Source: Mycobacterium sp. URHD0025 (GTDB lineage: Bacteria > Actinomycetota > Actinomycetes > Mycobacteriales > Mycobacteriaceae). From it: DNA of 64,000 bases. Where the stretch lies: positions 124,001 to 188,000 of the forward strand of contig NZ_AUEQ01000007.1 in the NCBI RefSeq assembly GCF_000426065.1, given 5' to 3'. Shown one piece after another: positions 45,728 through 53,928 of the stretch (position 1 is the stretch's first letter; each line of letters begins with the position of its first letter). Position numbers and translations under genes: made by a program. The notes beneath the pieces were generated by a model that was not told the origin of the DNA, did no database searches, and saw nothing but the letters and a program-made list of their open reading frames with translations.

Positions 45728-47283
45728 GCGAGTTGCTCCTCGGGTAATGCCGCGATGCGGACAGTGGTGAATTCGTAGTCGGACAGTGGGGAATGCCGGG
45801 CGAACTGGCGAGATCCGGTGATCGTCTGCGGCCGGTAGTACGGGGTTTCGTGCTGCGAGTTGACGAAATAGGTGTTCAGGCCGGAGGCCGCGGTGTAGTA
45901 CAGATGCGCGACGCGGCCGTCCCGGCGCATCCGGGCATTCCACAGGTTGAACGCGTCCTGGCTGACGGTGGCGACCTGAGCGCCGCGGTGCCGGGTCTCA
46001 TCGATGATCCGCACGGCGTGCGCGGCGACGGTCTCGACATAATCCGGCCAGGCGAAGCCGACGAAGCCGAGCGGGCCGACGATCTCCCACCGGTTGGGCA
46101 GACGCGGGTGGGCCGTGCCGGCGTAACTCCGCAGTCCGTGCGCCCGGTAGTACTGCGCCAGGTCGAAGCCGCATGCGCCCAGCACCGTGTCCGGACGATA
46201 CGTCTCCGGGTCGATCCACAGCTCATAGCCGGTGGCGAGGACCAGGAGATCGGCCGGATGGTCGACACCATCGATGGTGCGAATCCCTGTCGCGGTGATC
46301 CGCTGGATCGGTGTGGTGATCAAGTTGGTATGCGGATTGTTCAGCGCCGGTAGGAACGCGCTCGAGATCACCGGCCGTTTGGCCAGGATGCCATAGCGCG
46401 GCACCAACTTTCGCCGGGTCGCCGGATCTTCGACGACCGCGCGCAGGAGCAGCCGGTACAGCAGCCGCGACCACCCGTCGTAGAGCGGCATGATCCGGTG
46501 CAGCACCTTGTCGGGCAGTCGGGAGAAGATGTGCACGATGGGCGCGACCATGAAGATGTCCATCGCCAGCCGTCCGGCCGCGTTGACGAGCGGGACGAAT
46601 CCGGGCAACCGGAACAGCCGGCGCATCCGCGGGGTGATGTCGAAGTCGACCTTGGGTAGCACCCACGCCGGGGTGCGTTGGTAGACATCGAGATTGGCCG
46701 CTTCGGCGGACAACGCGGCGGTGATCTGGACGCCGGAGGATCCCGTTCCGATCACCGCGATGCGTTTGCCGCGAGGATCGTAGCTGTCGTCCCAGGCGTT
46801 CGGGCGCAGGATGGTTCCGGTGAACTCTTCGACGCCTTCGATGTCGACGGTGTTCTTGGCGTTGACGTACCCGCCGACCGAACTGATGACGAAACGTGCG
46901 GTCACCGACACGCCGTTTCGGATCTGCAGTCGCCACAAGCCCTGATCGTCGTCCCACTGCTGGCGGACGACCTCCGAGTTGGGACGCAGGCGTTCGTATA
47001 GTCCGAGGCTGGTCGCGGTGTCCTGAAGATATCGCTGGATCTCCGGGCCGGGTGCGAAGAATCTGGTCCAGTTCGGGTTCGGGGCGAACGACAGTTGATA
47101 CCACAGGGTGGGAATGTCGACGGCCAGGCCGGGGTAGTGATTGTCGCGCCACGTGCCGCCGAAGTCGCTTCCGCGTTCGATGATGACGAAGTCGTGGATG
47201 CCCTTCTGACGCAAGAGATGTGCCGCGGATATGCCGCCGGGTCCGGCGCCGATGATCGCTACCTCGTAATCGGGCGTGCGCAT
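45724..47283 (-). CDS. Flavin-containing (Baeyer-Villiger-like) monooxygenase
   Basis: The 519-residue enzyme has FAD motif GAGPGGISAAHLL near residue 11, FGGTWRDNHYPGLAVDIP, and NADPH motif VIGTGSSGVQI. The fingerprint FxGxxxHxxxW reads FTGTILRPNAWD here, with arginine in place of the histidine. Such enzymes insert oxygen beside a ketone or oxidise heteroatoms, as in EthA. ATG 47283 shares one base with the TetR stop (TAATG). With the coupled SDR downstream, oxidation of an alcohol to a ketone and then to an ester or lactone is a reasonable guess. Confidence 0.87.
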   Translation of the reverse strand: MRTPDYEVAIIGAGPGGISAAHLLRQKGIHDFVIIERGSDFGGTWRDNHYPGLAVDIPTLWYQLSFAPNPNWTRFFAPGPEIQRYLQDTATSLGLYERLRPNSEVVRQQWDDDQGLWRLQIRNGVSVTARFVISSVGGYVNAKNTVDIEGVEEFTGTILRPNAWDDSYDPRGKRIAVIGTGSSGVQITAALSAEAANLDVYQRTPAWVLPKVDFDITPRMRRLFRLPGFVPLVNAAGRLAMDIFMVAPIVHIFSRLPDKVLHRIMPLYDGWSRLLYRLLLRAVVEDPATRRKLVPRYGILAKRPVISSAFLPALNNPHTNLITTPIQRITATGIRTIDGVDHPADLLVLATGYELWIDPETYRPDTVLGACGFDLAQYYRAHGLRSYAGTAHPRLPNRWEIVGPLGFVGFAWPDYVETVAAHAVRIIDETRHRGAQVATVSQDAFNLWNARMRRDGRVAHLYYTAASGLNTYFVNSQHETPYYRPQTITGSRQFARHSPLSDYEFTTVRIAALPEEQLA

Positions 47284-47870
47284 TACTGCCTTCCGGTCAG
47301 GCCGACGACGATGTGGTCGGACACGAATCGTTTCACCGAACGCGGACTGTCGAGATTTACGCCGATGGGTGGGAGAAGTTCGAAGCTCAACAGCAGGCGC
47401 ACGATCCATTCACTGGCCCGCGCCGGTGCGACACCCGCGCCGACCTCGCCGCGCTTCTGGGCGGCCCGGACCCGCGGCTTCCACAGCTCGATCGAGCGTC
47501 GCATCAGATCGTCGCCGGTATTGCGCAGCAGTAACACCAGGATGCTCTCGTTGATGCCGCGAGGCGCCACCGAGTCGGAGTGCTGGCGATGGGCGCAGAC
47601 GAGTACCGCCGCGGCCGCCACCTGATCGGTCAGAGTGTTTTCCCGGTCAAGCGCGGCGGCCATCGACTCGATGAATCCGGATGACAGATGATCGAGCGCG
47701 ACCTTGATGGCATTGTCCCGACTGCCCAGCGCATTGTGGGCGGTGCCGCGGGATACACCGGCGACTTCGGCTACTGCGGTGAGGCTGAACTGCCTTGGGC
47801 CATAACGTCTTAACGTGGTAGTTGCAGCACTCAGCAGCGACACGGGCACCGTGTGTTCCGCCGGGGGCAT
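47283..47870 (-). CDS. TetR-family regulator of the monooxygenase-SDR operon
   Basis: The 195-residue regulator has a helix-turn-helix (FSLTAVAEVAGVSRGTAHNA, LGSRDNAIKVALDHL) and a helical C-terminal domain. It is the first gene of an operon with the flavin monooxygenase and mycofactocin-type SDR (one-base and four-base overlaps). The ATG lies directly at the edge of a perfect palindrome that also covers a TAATGT -10 element, so the gene is probably leaderless and autorepressed. Confidence 0.87.
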   Translation of the reverse strand: MPPAEHTVPVSLLSAATTTLRRYGPRQFSLTAVAEVAGVSRGTAHNALGSRDNAIKVALDHLSSGFIESMAAALDRENTLTDQVAAAAVLVCAHRQHSDSVAPRGINESILVLLLRNTGDDLMRRSIELWKPRVRAAQKRGEVGAGVAPARASEWIVRLLLSFELLPPIGVNLDSPRSVKRFVSDHIVVGLTGRQ

Positions 47871-47897
47871 TTGAACACATTAACGAGATGTGTTCAA
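47871..47897 (-). promoter_or_regulatory. Autoregulatory TetR operator with internal -10
   Basis: TTGAACACAT (47871-47880) and ATGTGTTCAA (47888-47897) are exact inverted repeats around TAACGAG. On the minus strand TAATGT (47882-47877) is a good -10 that would start RNA at the A of ATG 47870. The site should shut off tetR, the monooxygenase and the SDR together. Confidence 0.75.
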
Positions 47898-47902
47898 TTT
47901 GG

Positions 47903-48349
47903 TCAGCGTTTGACGAGATCCGCCGCGGCCGCATCCAGCACGTCGTTGAACACGCGGGTGAGCATGGGCCGGCCGACCCAGCTGGTCAGCATCCCGCCTA
48001 TGAGCGGAAACTTCACCCGGAACGTCGTCGTCCACACCACGTGGGTGCCGCCGTCCACCGCGGCGAATTCCACCCGGCCGTGCCGGTGTTCCGACGGTGG
48101 GAAACTGCGCTCCACCGTGTAGTCGAACGAATGAGGGGCGTCGTAAGCGGTGATGCGTTCCCGGAACCAACCGATCACCCAGAGCAGGATGCGAAGCGCT
48201 CCTTCTCCATACGGCGCTTGCCGGCCCGGCTCGGCCAATCGCTGCCGGATCACCAGAGGCGAGCGCGTGAAATTGGCTGCGTTGCTCAGGAAGTCGAATA
48301 CCTGGTGCTGCGGGGCAGCGATGGTGCGTTCGACGGTGACGGTCTGCAT
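47903..48349 (-). CDS. SRPBCC-family (polyketide cyclase-like) protein
   Basis: The 148-residue protein begins MQTVTVERTIAAPQHQVFDF and shows FDYTVERSFPPSEHRHGRVE, GGTHVVWTTTFRV and FNDVLDAAAADLVKR, a complete helix-grip fold. Such proteins bind or cyclise hydrophobic ligands. ATG 48349 overlaps the stop of the ECF sigma factor gene (ATGA), so the two are translated together. That pairing suggests the protein is a target or partner of the sigma factor. It ends six bases before the TetR operator. Confidence 0.82.
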   Translation of the reverse strand: MQTVTVERTIAAPQHQVFDFLSNAANFTRSPLVIRQRLAEPGRQAPYGEGALRILLWVIGWFRERITAYDAPHSFDYTVERSFPPSEHRHGRVEFAAVDGGTHVVWTTTFRVKFPLIGGMLTSWVGRPMLTRVFNDVLDAAAADLVKR

Positions 48350-49230
48350 CAGTCCACCTTCTTTCGGGTCAGGGTGCGGATCGAGCCTGCGTCGCGCAGT
48401 TTTTCGGGGTTGCGGATCGCGTACAGGGCGGTGATCAGTCCGTCGGTCACCTCGATGAGGAGCACGGAGTCCAGTGTCCCGGCGCGGCAGAACAACACGG
48501 CCGGCATCGAGTTGTAGCTCCCGAACGAGACGTCGGAACCGGCCATGGCGCCCCGGCCCAGCCCTGCCATGAACGGTGCGACGCGCTGTGGGCCGACGAC
48601 CGGACGCCGCGCGGCGGCCACGTGACCTCCGCCGTCGGACACGGCAACGATCCCGGGGGCCATCACCGCGATCAGGCCGTCGATGTCCCCGGTGTGGGCA
48701 GCCATGAGAAACCTGTCGACCGCGGCACGCGCCAATTGGGGCTCGGGCATGAACCGCCGTCGCCGGGCACGCACGTGTTCGCGTGCGCGATGGGCGATCT
48801 GGCGCACGGTGGTGTCGGACTTCTCCACCATGCGGGCAATCTCGGGATGGCTGTAGCCGAACACCTCGTGCAGGATGAACACCACCCGTTCGTCGGGGCC
48901 GAGTGTCTCCAGGATCAGCAGCATGGCCATCGACACCGATTCGGCGAGGACCGCATCCTCGCTCACGTCTGGGGCAGTCCGGATCGGCTCGGGCAACCAA
49001 TTGCCCACGTAATGCTCGCGCCGGCGCTTGCCGGTGCGCAGGGCATTGAGGGCCTGCCTCGTGACGATTTGGACGAGATAGGCATGCGGGTGCGTGACGT
49101 CTCCCGCCGTGATCCAGCGCAGGTAGCTTTCCTGCACCACATCTTCGGCGTCGGCCGCGCTGCCCAGAATCTCGTACGCCAGCGTGAAGAGCAGCGGGCG
49201 CTGCTCGGCGAATACCTCGGTCGCGTTCAG
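48349..49230 (-). CDS. ECF41-type sigma factor with SnoaL-like C-terminus; start region abnormal
   Basis: The protein has sigma region 2 (LLFTLAYEILGSAADAEDVV, QESYLRW), region 4 (LGPDERVVFILHEVFGYSHP, IARMVEKSDTTVRQIAHRAR) and the fused C-terminal domain of ECF41 factors, with all three hallmark motifs: WLPEP, DGGG and NPEKL. No ATG, GTG or TTG lies in frame between the upstream stop at 49257 and GTG 49140, which would cut off region 2. CTG 49230, preceded by a G-rich stretch, gives 293 residues. Alternatively, one base fewer in the G7 tract would join GTG 49258 to the frame. Confidence 0.78.
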   Translation of the reverse strand: MNATEVFAEQRPLLFTLAYEILGSAADAEDVVQESYLRWITAGDVTHPHAYLVQIVTRQALNALRTGKRRREHYVGNWLPEPIRTAPDVSEDAVLAESVSMAMLLILETLGPDERVVFILHEVFGYSHPEIARMVEKSDTTVRQIAHRAREHVRARRRRFMPEPQLARAAVDRFLMAAHTGDIDGLIAVMAPGIVAVSDGGGHVAAARRPVVGPQRVAPFMAGLGRGAMAGSDVSFGSYNSMPAVLFCRAGTLDSVLLIEVTDGLITALYAIRNPEKLRDAGSIRTLTRKKVD

Positions 49231-49235
49231 GTGAT

Positions 49236-49242
49236 CCCCCCC
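49236..49242 (-). repeat. G7 homopolymer at the 5' end of the sigma factor gene
   Basis: Seven consecutive G bases on the coding strand sit just before the sigma-factor frame. With six, GTG 49258 would read MTTDGRGDHLNATEVF into the conserved protein. It may be a slippage site, a sequencing error or a strong Shine-Dalgarno sequence for CTG 49230. Confidence 0.5.
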
Positions 49243-49313
49243 TGCCGTCGGTTGTCACCCTCTCAGACACCGCTGACCGGTAGAACCGTGACAACCTTCT
49301 GCTGTGAACCGCG

Positions 49314-49835
49314 TCACATGGTGGCGACGTCGTGCGCGTGGTGGACGATGTCGTGCAGGTGGTAGATCGCGATGGTCGAGATGGTGAACTCGCTGCCGTT
49401 GCTGCGCAGCCCGCGACGTGACCAGGCGTCGGCCGGCACGCGGTCGTAGGTTTCGGCGACGATGCCGGCCGCCTCGAACAATTCGGTGGCAACGGTTCCC
49501 GGATCCTGCGATCCGTAGTCGTCGGCGATCGCGGTGGCGTCCTGATCCCAATTGGGGAACCGCGGATCGTCCTCGGTGAGCATCAGCTGTACCCGGTGTT
49601 CGAAGATCCGGTGCACGTCCCGGATGTGGCAGCCGTACTCCAGGACCGACCAGCGGTCCGCCCGGGTCCTGACCGACACCCCGGGGCCGTGCAGGCGTGG
49701 GATCCACAACGCCGCGTCATCGCGGATCAGGCCGGCCACCTCGCTTGGGTGCACTGCCGTCGGGTCGAAGCCGCACTCATCACAGGCCCGTGACAGCACC
49801 CACGTCCAGTCCTTGGTGTCGGGCTCCAATGCCAT
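49314..49835 (-). CDS. DinB-superfamily protein
   Basis: The 173-residue protein has the DinB four-helix bundle features: RADRWSVLEYGCHIRDVHRI with a likely metal histidine, EHRVQLMLTEDDPRF, and ISTIAIYHLHDIVHHAHDV near the C-terminus with further histidines. DinB-like proteins in actinobacteria often use mycothiol as co-substrate. ATG 49835 is chosen because similarity begins at MALEPDTKDWTWVL; a longer frame to 50093 lies inside the DUF885 gene. The ECF41 gene follows in the same direction. Confidence 0.78.
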   Translation of the reverse strand: MALEPDTKDWTWVLSRACDECGFDPTAVHPSEVAGLIRDDAALWIPRLHGPGVSVRTRADRWSVLEYGCHIRDVHRIFEHRVQLMLTEDDPRFPNWDQDATAIADDYGSQDPGTVATELFEAAGIVAETYDRVPADAWSRRGLRSNGSEFTISTIAIYHLHDIVHHAHDVATM

Positions 49836-49855
49836 GGCACCAGCCTCTCTGCCGG

Positions 49856-51529
49856 TCAATCCGCGGTCAACGCCGATCGGAGCACATCCAGCGGCAGGCC
49901 ACCCAGATCGAGTGCGCGGCTGTGGAACTCCCGCAACGTCGATCCTCGGCGCAGGGTCTCGTCGCGGAGCTCGTGCCAGATCCGCTGCCCGATGGCGTAC
50001 GACGGTGCCTGCCCCGGCCAGCCGAGGTAACGATCCAGCTCGAAGCGCAGGTTCTCCTCGGCCATCGCCGAGTGTGAGGTCAGGAAGTTCCACGCTCGTT
50101 CGGCATCCCAGACCTCACCGTCGGGCGCGGTCAGGCCGCAGTGCACACCGATGTCGATGACCACCCGGGCCGCGCGGAACCGCTGCGCGTCAAGCATTCC
50201 CATCCGGTCGCCGGCATCGTCGAGCCATCCCAGCTCGGCCATCAACCGTTCGGCGTACAGCGCCCAGCCCTCACCGTGGCCCGATACCCAGCAGCCGAGT
50301 CGCCGCCACCGGTTGAGTTTGTCGGCCAGCGCCACGGCGCGGCCGATCTGCAGGTGATGTCCGGGGACGCCTTCGTGGAACACCGTGGTGGTTTCCTGCC
50401 ACGTGTGGAACTCCTCGACCCCGGGCGGCACCGACCACCACATGCGTCCCGGTCTCGACCAGTCCTCGGACGGTCCGGTGTAGTAGATCCCGCCCGTCTG
50501 GGTCGGCGCGATCCGGCACTCCAGGGTGCGGAGCGGACCGTCGATGTCGAAGTGGGTGCCGGCCAGTGACTCCACCGCGCGATCGGACAGTTCCTGCATC
50601 CACTCCCGCAGCGCGTCGGTGCCGCTGATGACATATCGCGGCTCCTGGTCGAGCCGGCGCAGCGTCTCGGCCACCGTGGCCCCCGGATAGAGCTGCTGGG
50701 CGATCGATTCCTGCTCGGCCACAACGGCATCGAGCAAACCCAGACCCCACTCGTAGGCCTCGTCGAGGTCGACGGAGGTGCCCAGGAACAACCGTGACAT
50801 CAGACCGTAGGCGTCGCGCCCACAGGCGTCGGACTGCGGGGCATGCGGGGCGATGTCCTCCCGCAGCACATCGCCCAGTTGCCGGTAAGCCTCAGCCGCG
50901 GCGTCGGCGTGTTGCCGCAACTCCTGCTGAAGTCGCCGGTTTCCCGGTACCGCGCCCGTACCCATCTCGGTGAACAGCTCGGCGATCTGGCGGGCCTGGA
51001 TCACCCCGCGAGTGACCTGGCGCAGGGCCGGCGCATGGTCCTTGCTGGACGCTTCGCGCAATGCATCGGCGTAACCGGCGGCCCGCTCGGGCACTTTCGC
51101 CAGCCTCGCCGCGATCAGTGCCCAGTCCTCCTCGGTTTCGCTGGGCATCAGGTCGAATACGTCGCGCATGGTCTGCAGGGGCGAGGCGATGACGTTGAGC
51201 TCGCCCAGATCCAGACCTGCCTCGTGCACGTCGACGATCGCGCCGAGGCGCTCCCGCAGGGCGGCCACCGTGACCACGTCGACCTCGTCGACGGGCTCGA
51301 TCCCGTCGAGCTCACGCAAGGTGGCCTTGGCGGCCTCGGCGCGCGCCGTCACTCCGTGCGGGGAATAGTCGGTGATGTCGTCGTCGTGACCGGTGATACC
51401 CAGTTCCGTTGCGGCACACGGGTCCAGGCGCGCATAGGTGTCCAGATAGCGTTCGGCTGCCGTGTCGACGGCTGTGGCGGCCCTAGCCAAGGTTGTTCGC
51501 GGCGAAGGTATCGCACTTGTTCGGATCAC
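49856..51529 (-). CDS. DUF885-family metallopeptidase-like protein
   Basis: The 557-residue protein belongs to the DUF885 group, thought to be zinc-dependent peptidases. The metal motif FHEGVPGHHLQ and the later SGHGEGWALYAERLM are intact, as is PGQAPSYAIGQRIWHELRDE near the end. The start is uncertain: GTG 51529 makes a 47-base overlap with the upstream gene, whereas TTG 51490 would give a shorter overlap and a leader of 13 residues fewer. No signal peptide is visible. The substrate is unknown. Confidence 0.83.
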   Translation of the reverse strand: MIRTSAIPSPRTTLARAATAVDTAAERYLDTYARLDPCAATELGITGHDDDITDYSPHGVTARAEAAKATLRELDGIEPVDEVDVVTVAALRERLGAIVDVHEAGLDLGELNVIASPLQTMRDVFDLMPSETEEDWALIAARLAKVPERAAGYADALREASSKDHAPALRQVTRGVIQARQIAELFTEMGTGAVPGNRRLQQELRQHADAAAEAYRQLGDVLREDIAPHAPQSDACGRDAYGLMSRLFLGTSVDLDEAYEWGLGLLDAVVAEQESIAQQLYPGATVAETLRRLDQEPRYVISGTDALREWMQELSDRAVESLAGTHFDIDGPLRTLECRIAPTQTGGIYYTGPSEDWSRPGRMWWSVPPGVEEFHTWQETTTVFHEGVPGHHLQIGRAVALADKLNRWRRLGCWVSGHGEGWALYAERLMAELGWLDDAGDRMGMLDAQRFRAARVVIDIGVHCGLTAPDGEVWDAERAWNFLTSHSAMAEENLRFELDRYLGWPGQAPSYAIGQRIWHELRDETLRRGSTLREFHSRALDLGGLPLDVLRSALTAD

Positions 51530-52391
51530 CGGTCTGATAACCCACGGTGAACCACTTCTGGCGTTGCTCGGAAGAACCGTGGGTCCATGCCTCGGGGTTG
51601 ACCCGGCCGGTGGCCTGCTTCTGGATGCGATCGTCGCCTACCGAGGAGGCCGCCGACAGCGCGTCGGTGATGTCCTTGTCGCTCAACGGTTCCAGGAACG
51701 GCACGTCGGTGCCCTCCTGTCGGGTGATCGATGCGTAGTGCGCCCACACGCCGGCATAGCAGTCGGCCTGCAGCTCGGTGCGCACCCCCGCGCCGGTGGC
51801 GCCCTCGGGGTCACGCTGAGCCCGGCCGAGAACCCCCAGCAGGTCCTGCACGTGATGCCCGAATTCGTGGGCCACCACATACTCCTGCGCGAGCGGGCCG
51901 CCGCTGGAACCGAACTGGTCGACGAGCACCTGGAAGAAATCGGTGTCGAAGTACGCCGTCTTGTCCACCGGGCAGTAGAACGGCCCCACGTCACTGGTGG
52001 CCGGACCGCACCCGGTCTGGACCTGACCCTTGAACAGCCGGACCTGCGGACGCGTGTATCCCTTGAGCAGTTGCGACCACACCCCGTCGACGGAGTTACC
52101 GGTGGCGACCACGCGGCACTCGACCTTGGAGTTGGCGTCGGCGCCGGTCTTGCACTGGCTCAGATCGAAGCCTTCGGCCTCGACTCCGTTGGTGGGCATC
52201 TCCTGCTGCTGGGGAAGCACGGTGCCCGGGTCCACGCCGAGGAACATCGCGAGCACGACGACCAGCAAACCGCCGAGCCCACCGCCGATCGCGATGCCAC
52301 GACCAGGGCCGCGGCCACCCCCGGAACTGGAAGTGGTACTCGTGTCGATCTGCATACCCTCGTTGAAGGTCATCCCGTCACTCCATCGCAT
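51483..52391 (-). CDS. Neutral zinc metallopeptidase (YpfJ/KPN_02809 family)
   Basis: The 302-residue protein opens MRWSDGMTFNEGM, has a Gly-rich stretch, one transmembrane helix (IAIGGGLGGLLVVVLAMFLG) and an extracytoplasmic peptidase domain with zinc motif VVAHEFGHHVQ, then RTELQADCYAGVWAHYA supplying the third ligand. The MRW opening, typical of the family, supports the 52391 start over 52373. Its role is uncharacterised. It overlaps the DUF885 gene downstream and is divergent from the carboxylesterase. Confidence 0.87.
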   Translation of the reverse strand: MRWSDGMTFNEGMQIDTSTTSSSGGGRGPGRGIAIGGGLGGLLVVVLAMFLGVDPGTVLPQQQEMPTNGVEAEGFDLSQCKTGADANSKVECRVVATGNSVDGVWSQLLKGYTRPQVRLFKGQVQTGCGPATSDVGPFYCPVDKTAYFDTDFFQVLVDQFGSSGGPLAQEYVVAHEFGHHVQDLLGVLGRAQRDPEGATGAGVRTELQADCYAGVWAHYASITRQEGTDVPFLEPLSDKDITDALSAASSVGDDRIQKQATGRVNPEAWTHGSSEQRQKWFTVGYQTGDPNKCDTFAANNLG

Positions 52392-52447
52392 TCGCCGGTA
52401 GGTGCGTGCTCAACAGCCCGTTCAGCTTTTCACACTACGATTCAGAC

Positions 52448-53923
52448 GTGTCCGTCGTTGCGGAACATTCGACCATCGCCCACACCTCGCTGGGGCGGTT
52501 ACGCGGCACCCGCGAAGGTGGGGTCAGCGTTTGGCGGGGTGTCGAGTACGCCCAGCAGCCCATCGGAGCCCTGCGATTCATGGCGCCGCAGCCCGTGGTG
52601 CCGTGGACCGGTGTCCGCGACTCCATCGAGCACGGCCCGTTGCCGCCACAGGGCCGTTCATTCGTCGGGGGAGGCCGCGACGACCCCAAGGTCCGTGACG
52701 AGGCTTGCCTGACCGTGACGGTCTGGTCCCCGGACACGAGCGGATCACTGCCGGTGATGGTGTGGATCCCCGGTGGGGCGTTCGTCTACGGCGCCGGCCA
52801 GTTGCAGCTGTACAACGGTTCGCGGCTGGCGGCCAACGGCAACGTGGTCGTCGTCAACGTGACCTATCGGCTCGGCGTGTTCGGCGGATTCGAACTCGGT
52901 GACCTGGGTGAGGGTTTCGACGACAACCTCTGTTTGCGCGACCAGATCGCCGCGCTGCAGTGGGTCCGCGACAACATCGCCGCATTCGGCGGCGACCCCG
53001 GGCAGGTGACGGTATTCGGTGAATCGGCCGGTGCCACATCGGTGTTGGCCCTGTTGGCCAGCCCGGCGGCCGACGGGTTGTTCGCCCGGGCCATCGCCCA
53101 GAGTCCGGCGTTGCCGCTGATCGCCGACCGCGAAGATCGGGCCCGTCAATCGCGTCGCTTCATGCAGCTGCTCGGCGTCGGGGCCGAGCAGCTCAAGGTG
53201 CTGCCGCAACGTCAGCTGCGCCGCGCCGCGGGCCAGCTGCAGCTCGAGAGTGCGCAGCACACTCCGACATTGGCCTACGGGCTGACCCACGGCGTCGATC
53301 TGTTGCCGCTGCACCCCGTCGAGGCGGCACGTACGGGTGCGGTGTCGGCGGTGCCGTTGATCATCGGCACGAACAGTCACGAGGCGTCGATGTTCGCCTG
53401 GGGCAAACCGCCGATGTTGCCGACCACACTGGCCGGGGTGGAGGACTATCTGCGCCGTCATGCCCCGAATGAGCGCGACCGTGTACTGGCGGCCTATCCG
53501 GATTTCCCGCGCCGCCGCGCCTTGATCGCGTTCGGATCCGACGTCATGTTCGGTGCGCCGACGTGGGCGTTCGCCGATGCCTACAGTTCCCAGGCGCCGA
53601 CGCACGCGTACCGGTTCGACCACACCACGTGGACGTTGAAGGTGTTGGGGTTGGGCGCCACTCACGGCAGCGAGATCGTGCACATCCAGCACAGCTACGG
53701 GTCGTATCTGGGGCGCAAGCTGCATCCGCTGGGTCGCCGGGTCCAGCCATCGGTCGGCAGGCGGATGCAACGCACCTGGCTGGATTTCGCCCGGGCCGAG
53801 GTCGCCGATTGGCCGGAATACGACGTCGGGCAGCGGCTGACCCGGGTGATCCGGTCCACGCGCGACGAGACCGTCGCCGATCCGGACGCGACGCGGCGCG
53901 TGGTGTGGGAGGCGTTGGGCTGA
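52448..53923 (+). CDS. Type B carboxylesterase
   Basis: The 491-residue esterase has the family features: GRLRGTREGGVSVWRGVEYA, CLTVTVWSPD, oxyanion region WIPGGAFVYGAGQLQLYNG, nucleophile FGESAGATS and the acid and histidine regions IGTNSHEASMFAWG and LGATHGSEIVHIQHSYG. It should hydrolyse carboxylic esters, substrate unknown. GTG 52448 is preferred because the conserved part begins soon after; GTG 52406 is possible. No signal peptide is seen, so it is probably cytoplasmic. It converges on the SRPBCC gene with five bases between. Confidence 0.87.
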   Translation: MSVVAEHSTIAHTSLGRLRGTREGGVSVWRGVEYAQQPIGALRFMAPQPVVPWTGVRDSIEHGPLPPQGRSFVGGGRDDPKVRDEACLTVTVWSPDTSGSLPVMVWIPGGAFVYGAGQLQLYNGSRLAANGNVVVVNVTYRLGVFGGFELGDLGEGFDDNLCLRDQIAALQWVRDNIAAFGGDPGQVTVFGESAGATSVLALLASPAADGLFARAIAQSPALPLIADREDRARQSRRFMQLLGVGAEQLKVLPQRQLRRAAGQLQLESAQHTPTLAYGLTHGVDLLPLHPVEAARTGAVSAVPLIIGTNSHEASMFAWGKPPMLPTTLAGVEDYLRRHAPNERDRVLAAYPDFPRRRALIAFGSDVMFGAPTWAFADAYSSQAPTHAYRFDHTTWTLKVLGLGATHGSEIVHIQHSYGSYLGRKLHPLGRRVQPSVGRRMQRTWLDFARAEVADWPEYDVGQRLTRVIRSTRDETVADPDATRRVVWEALG

Positions 53924-53928
53924 CGGGC

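Noticed and set aside
49231-49492. N-terminal extension of the SRPBCC gene at 47903 to a 529-codon frame
   Set aside because: The extension lies in another frame of the sigma factor gene; similarity starts at ATG 48349.
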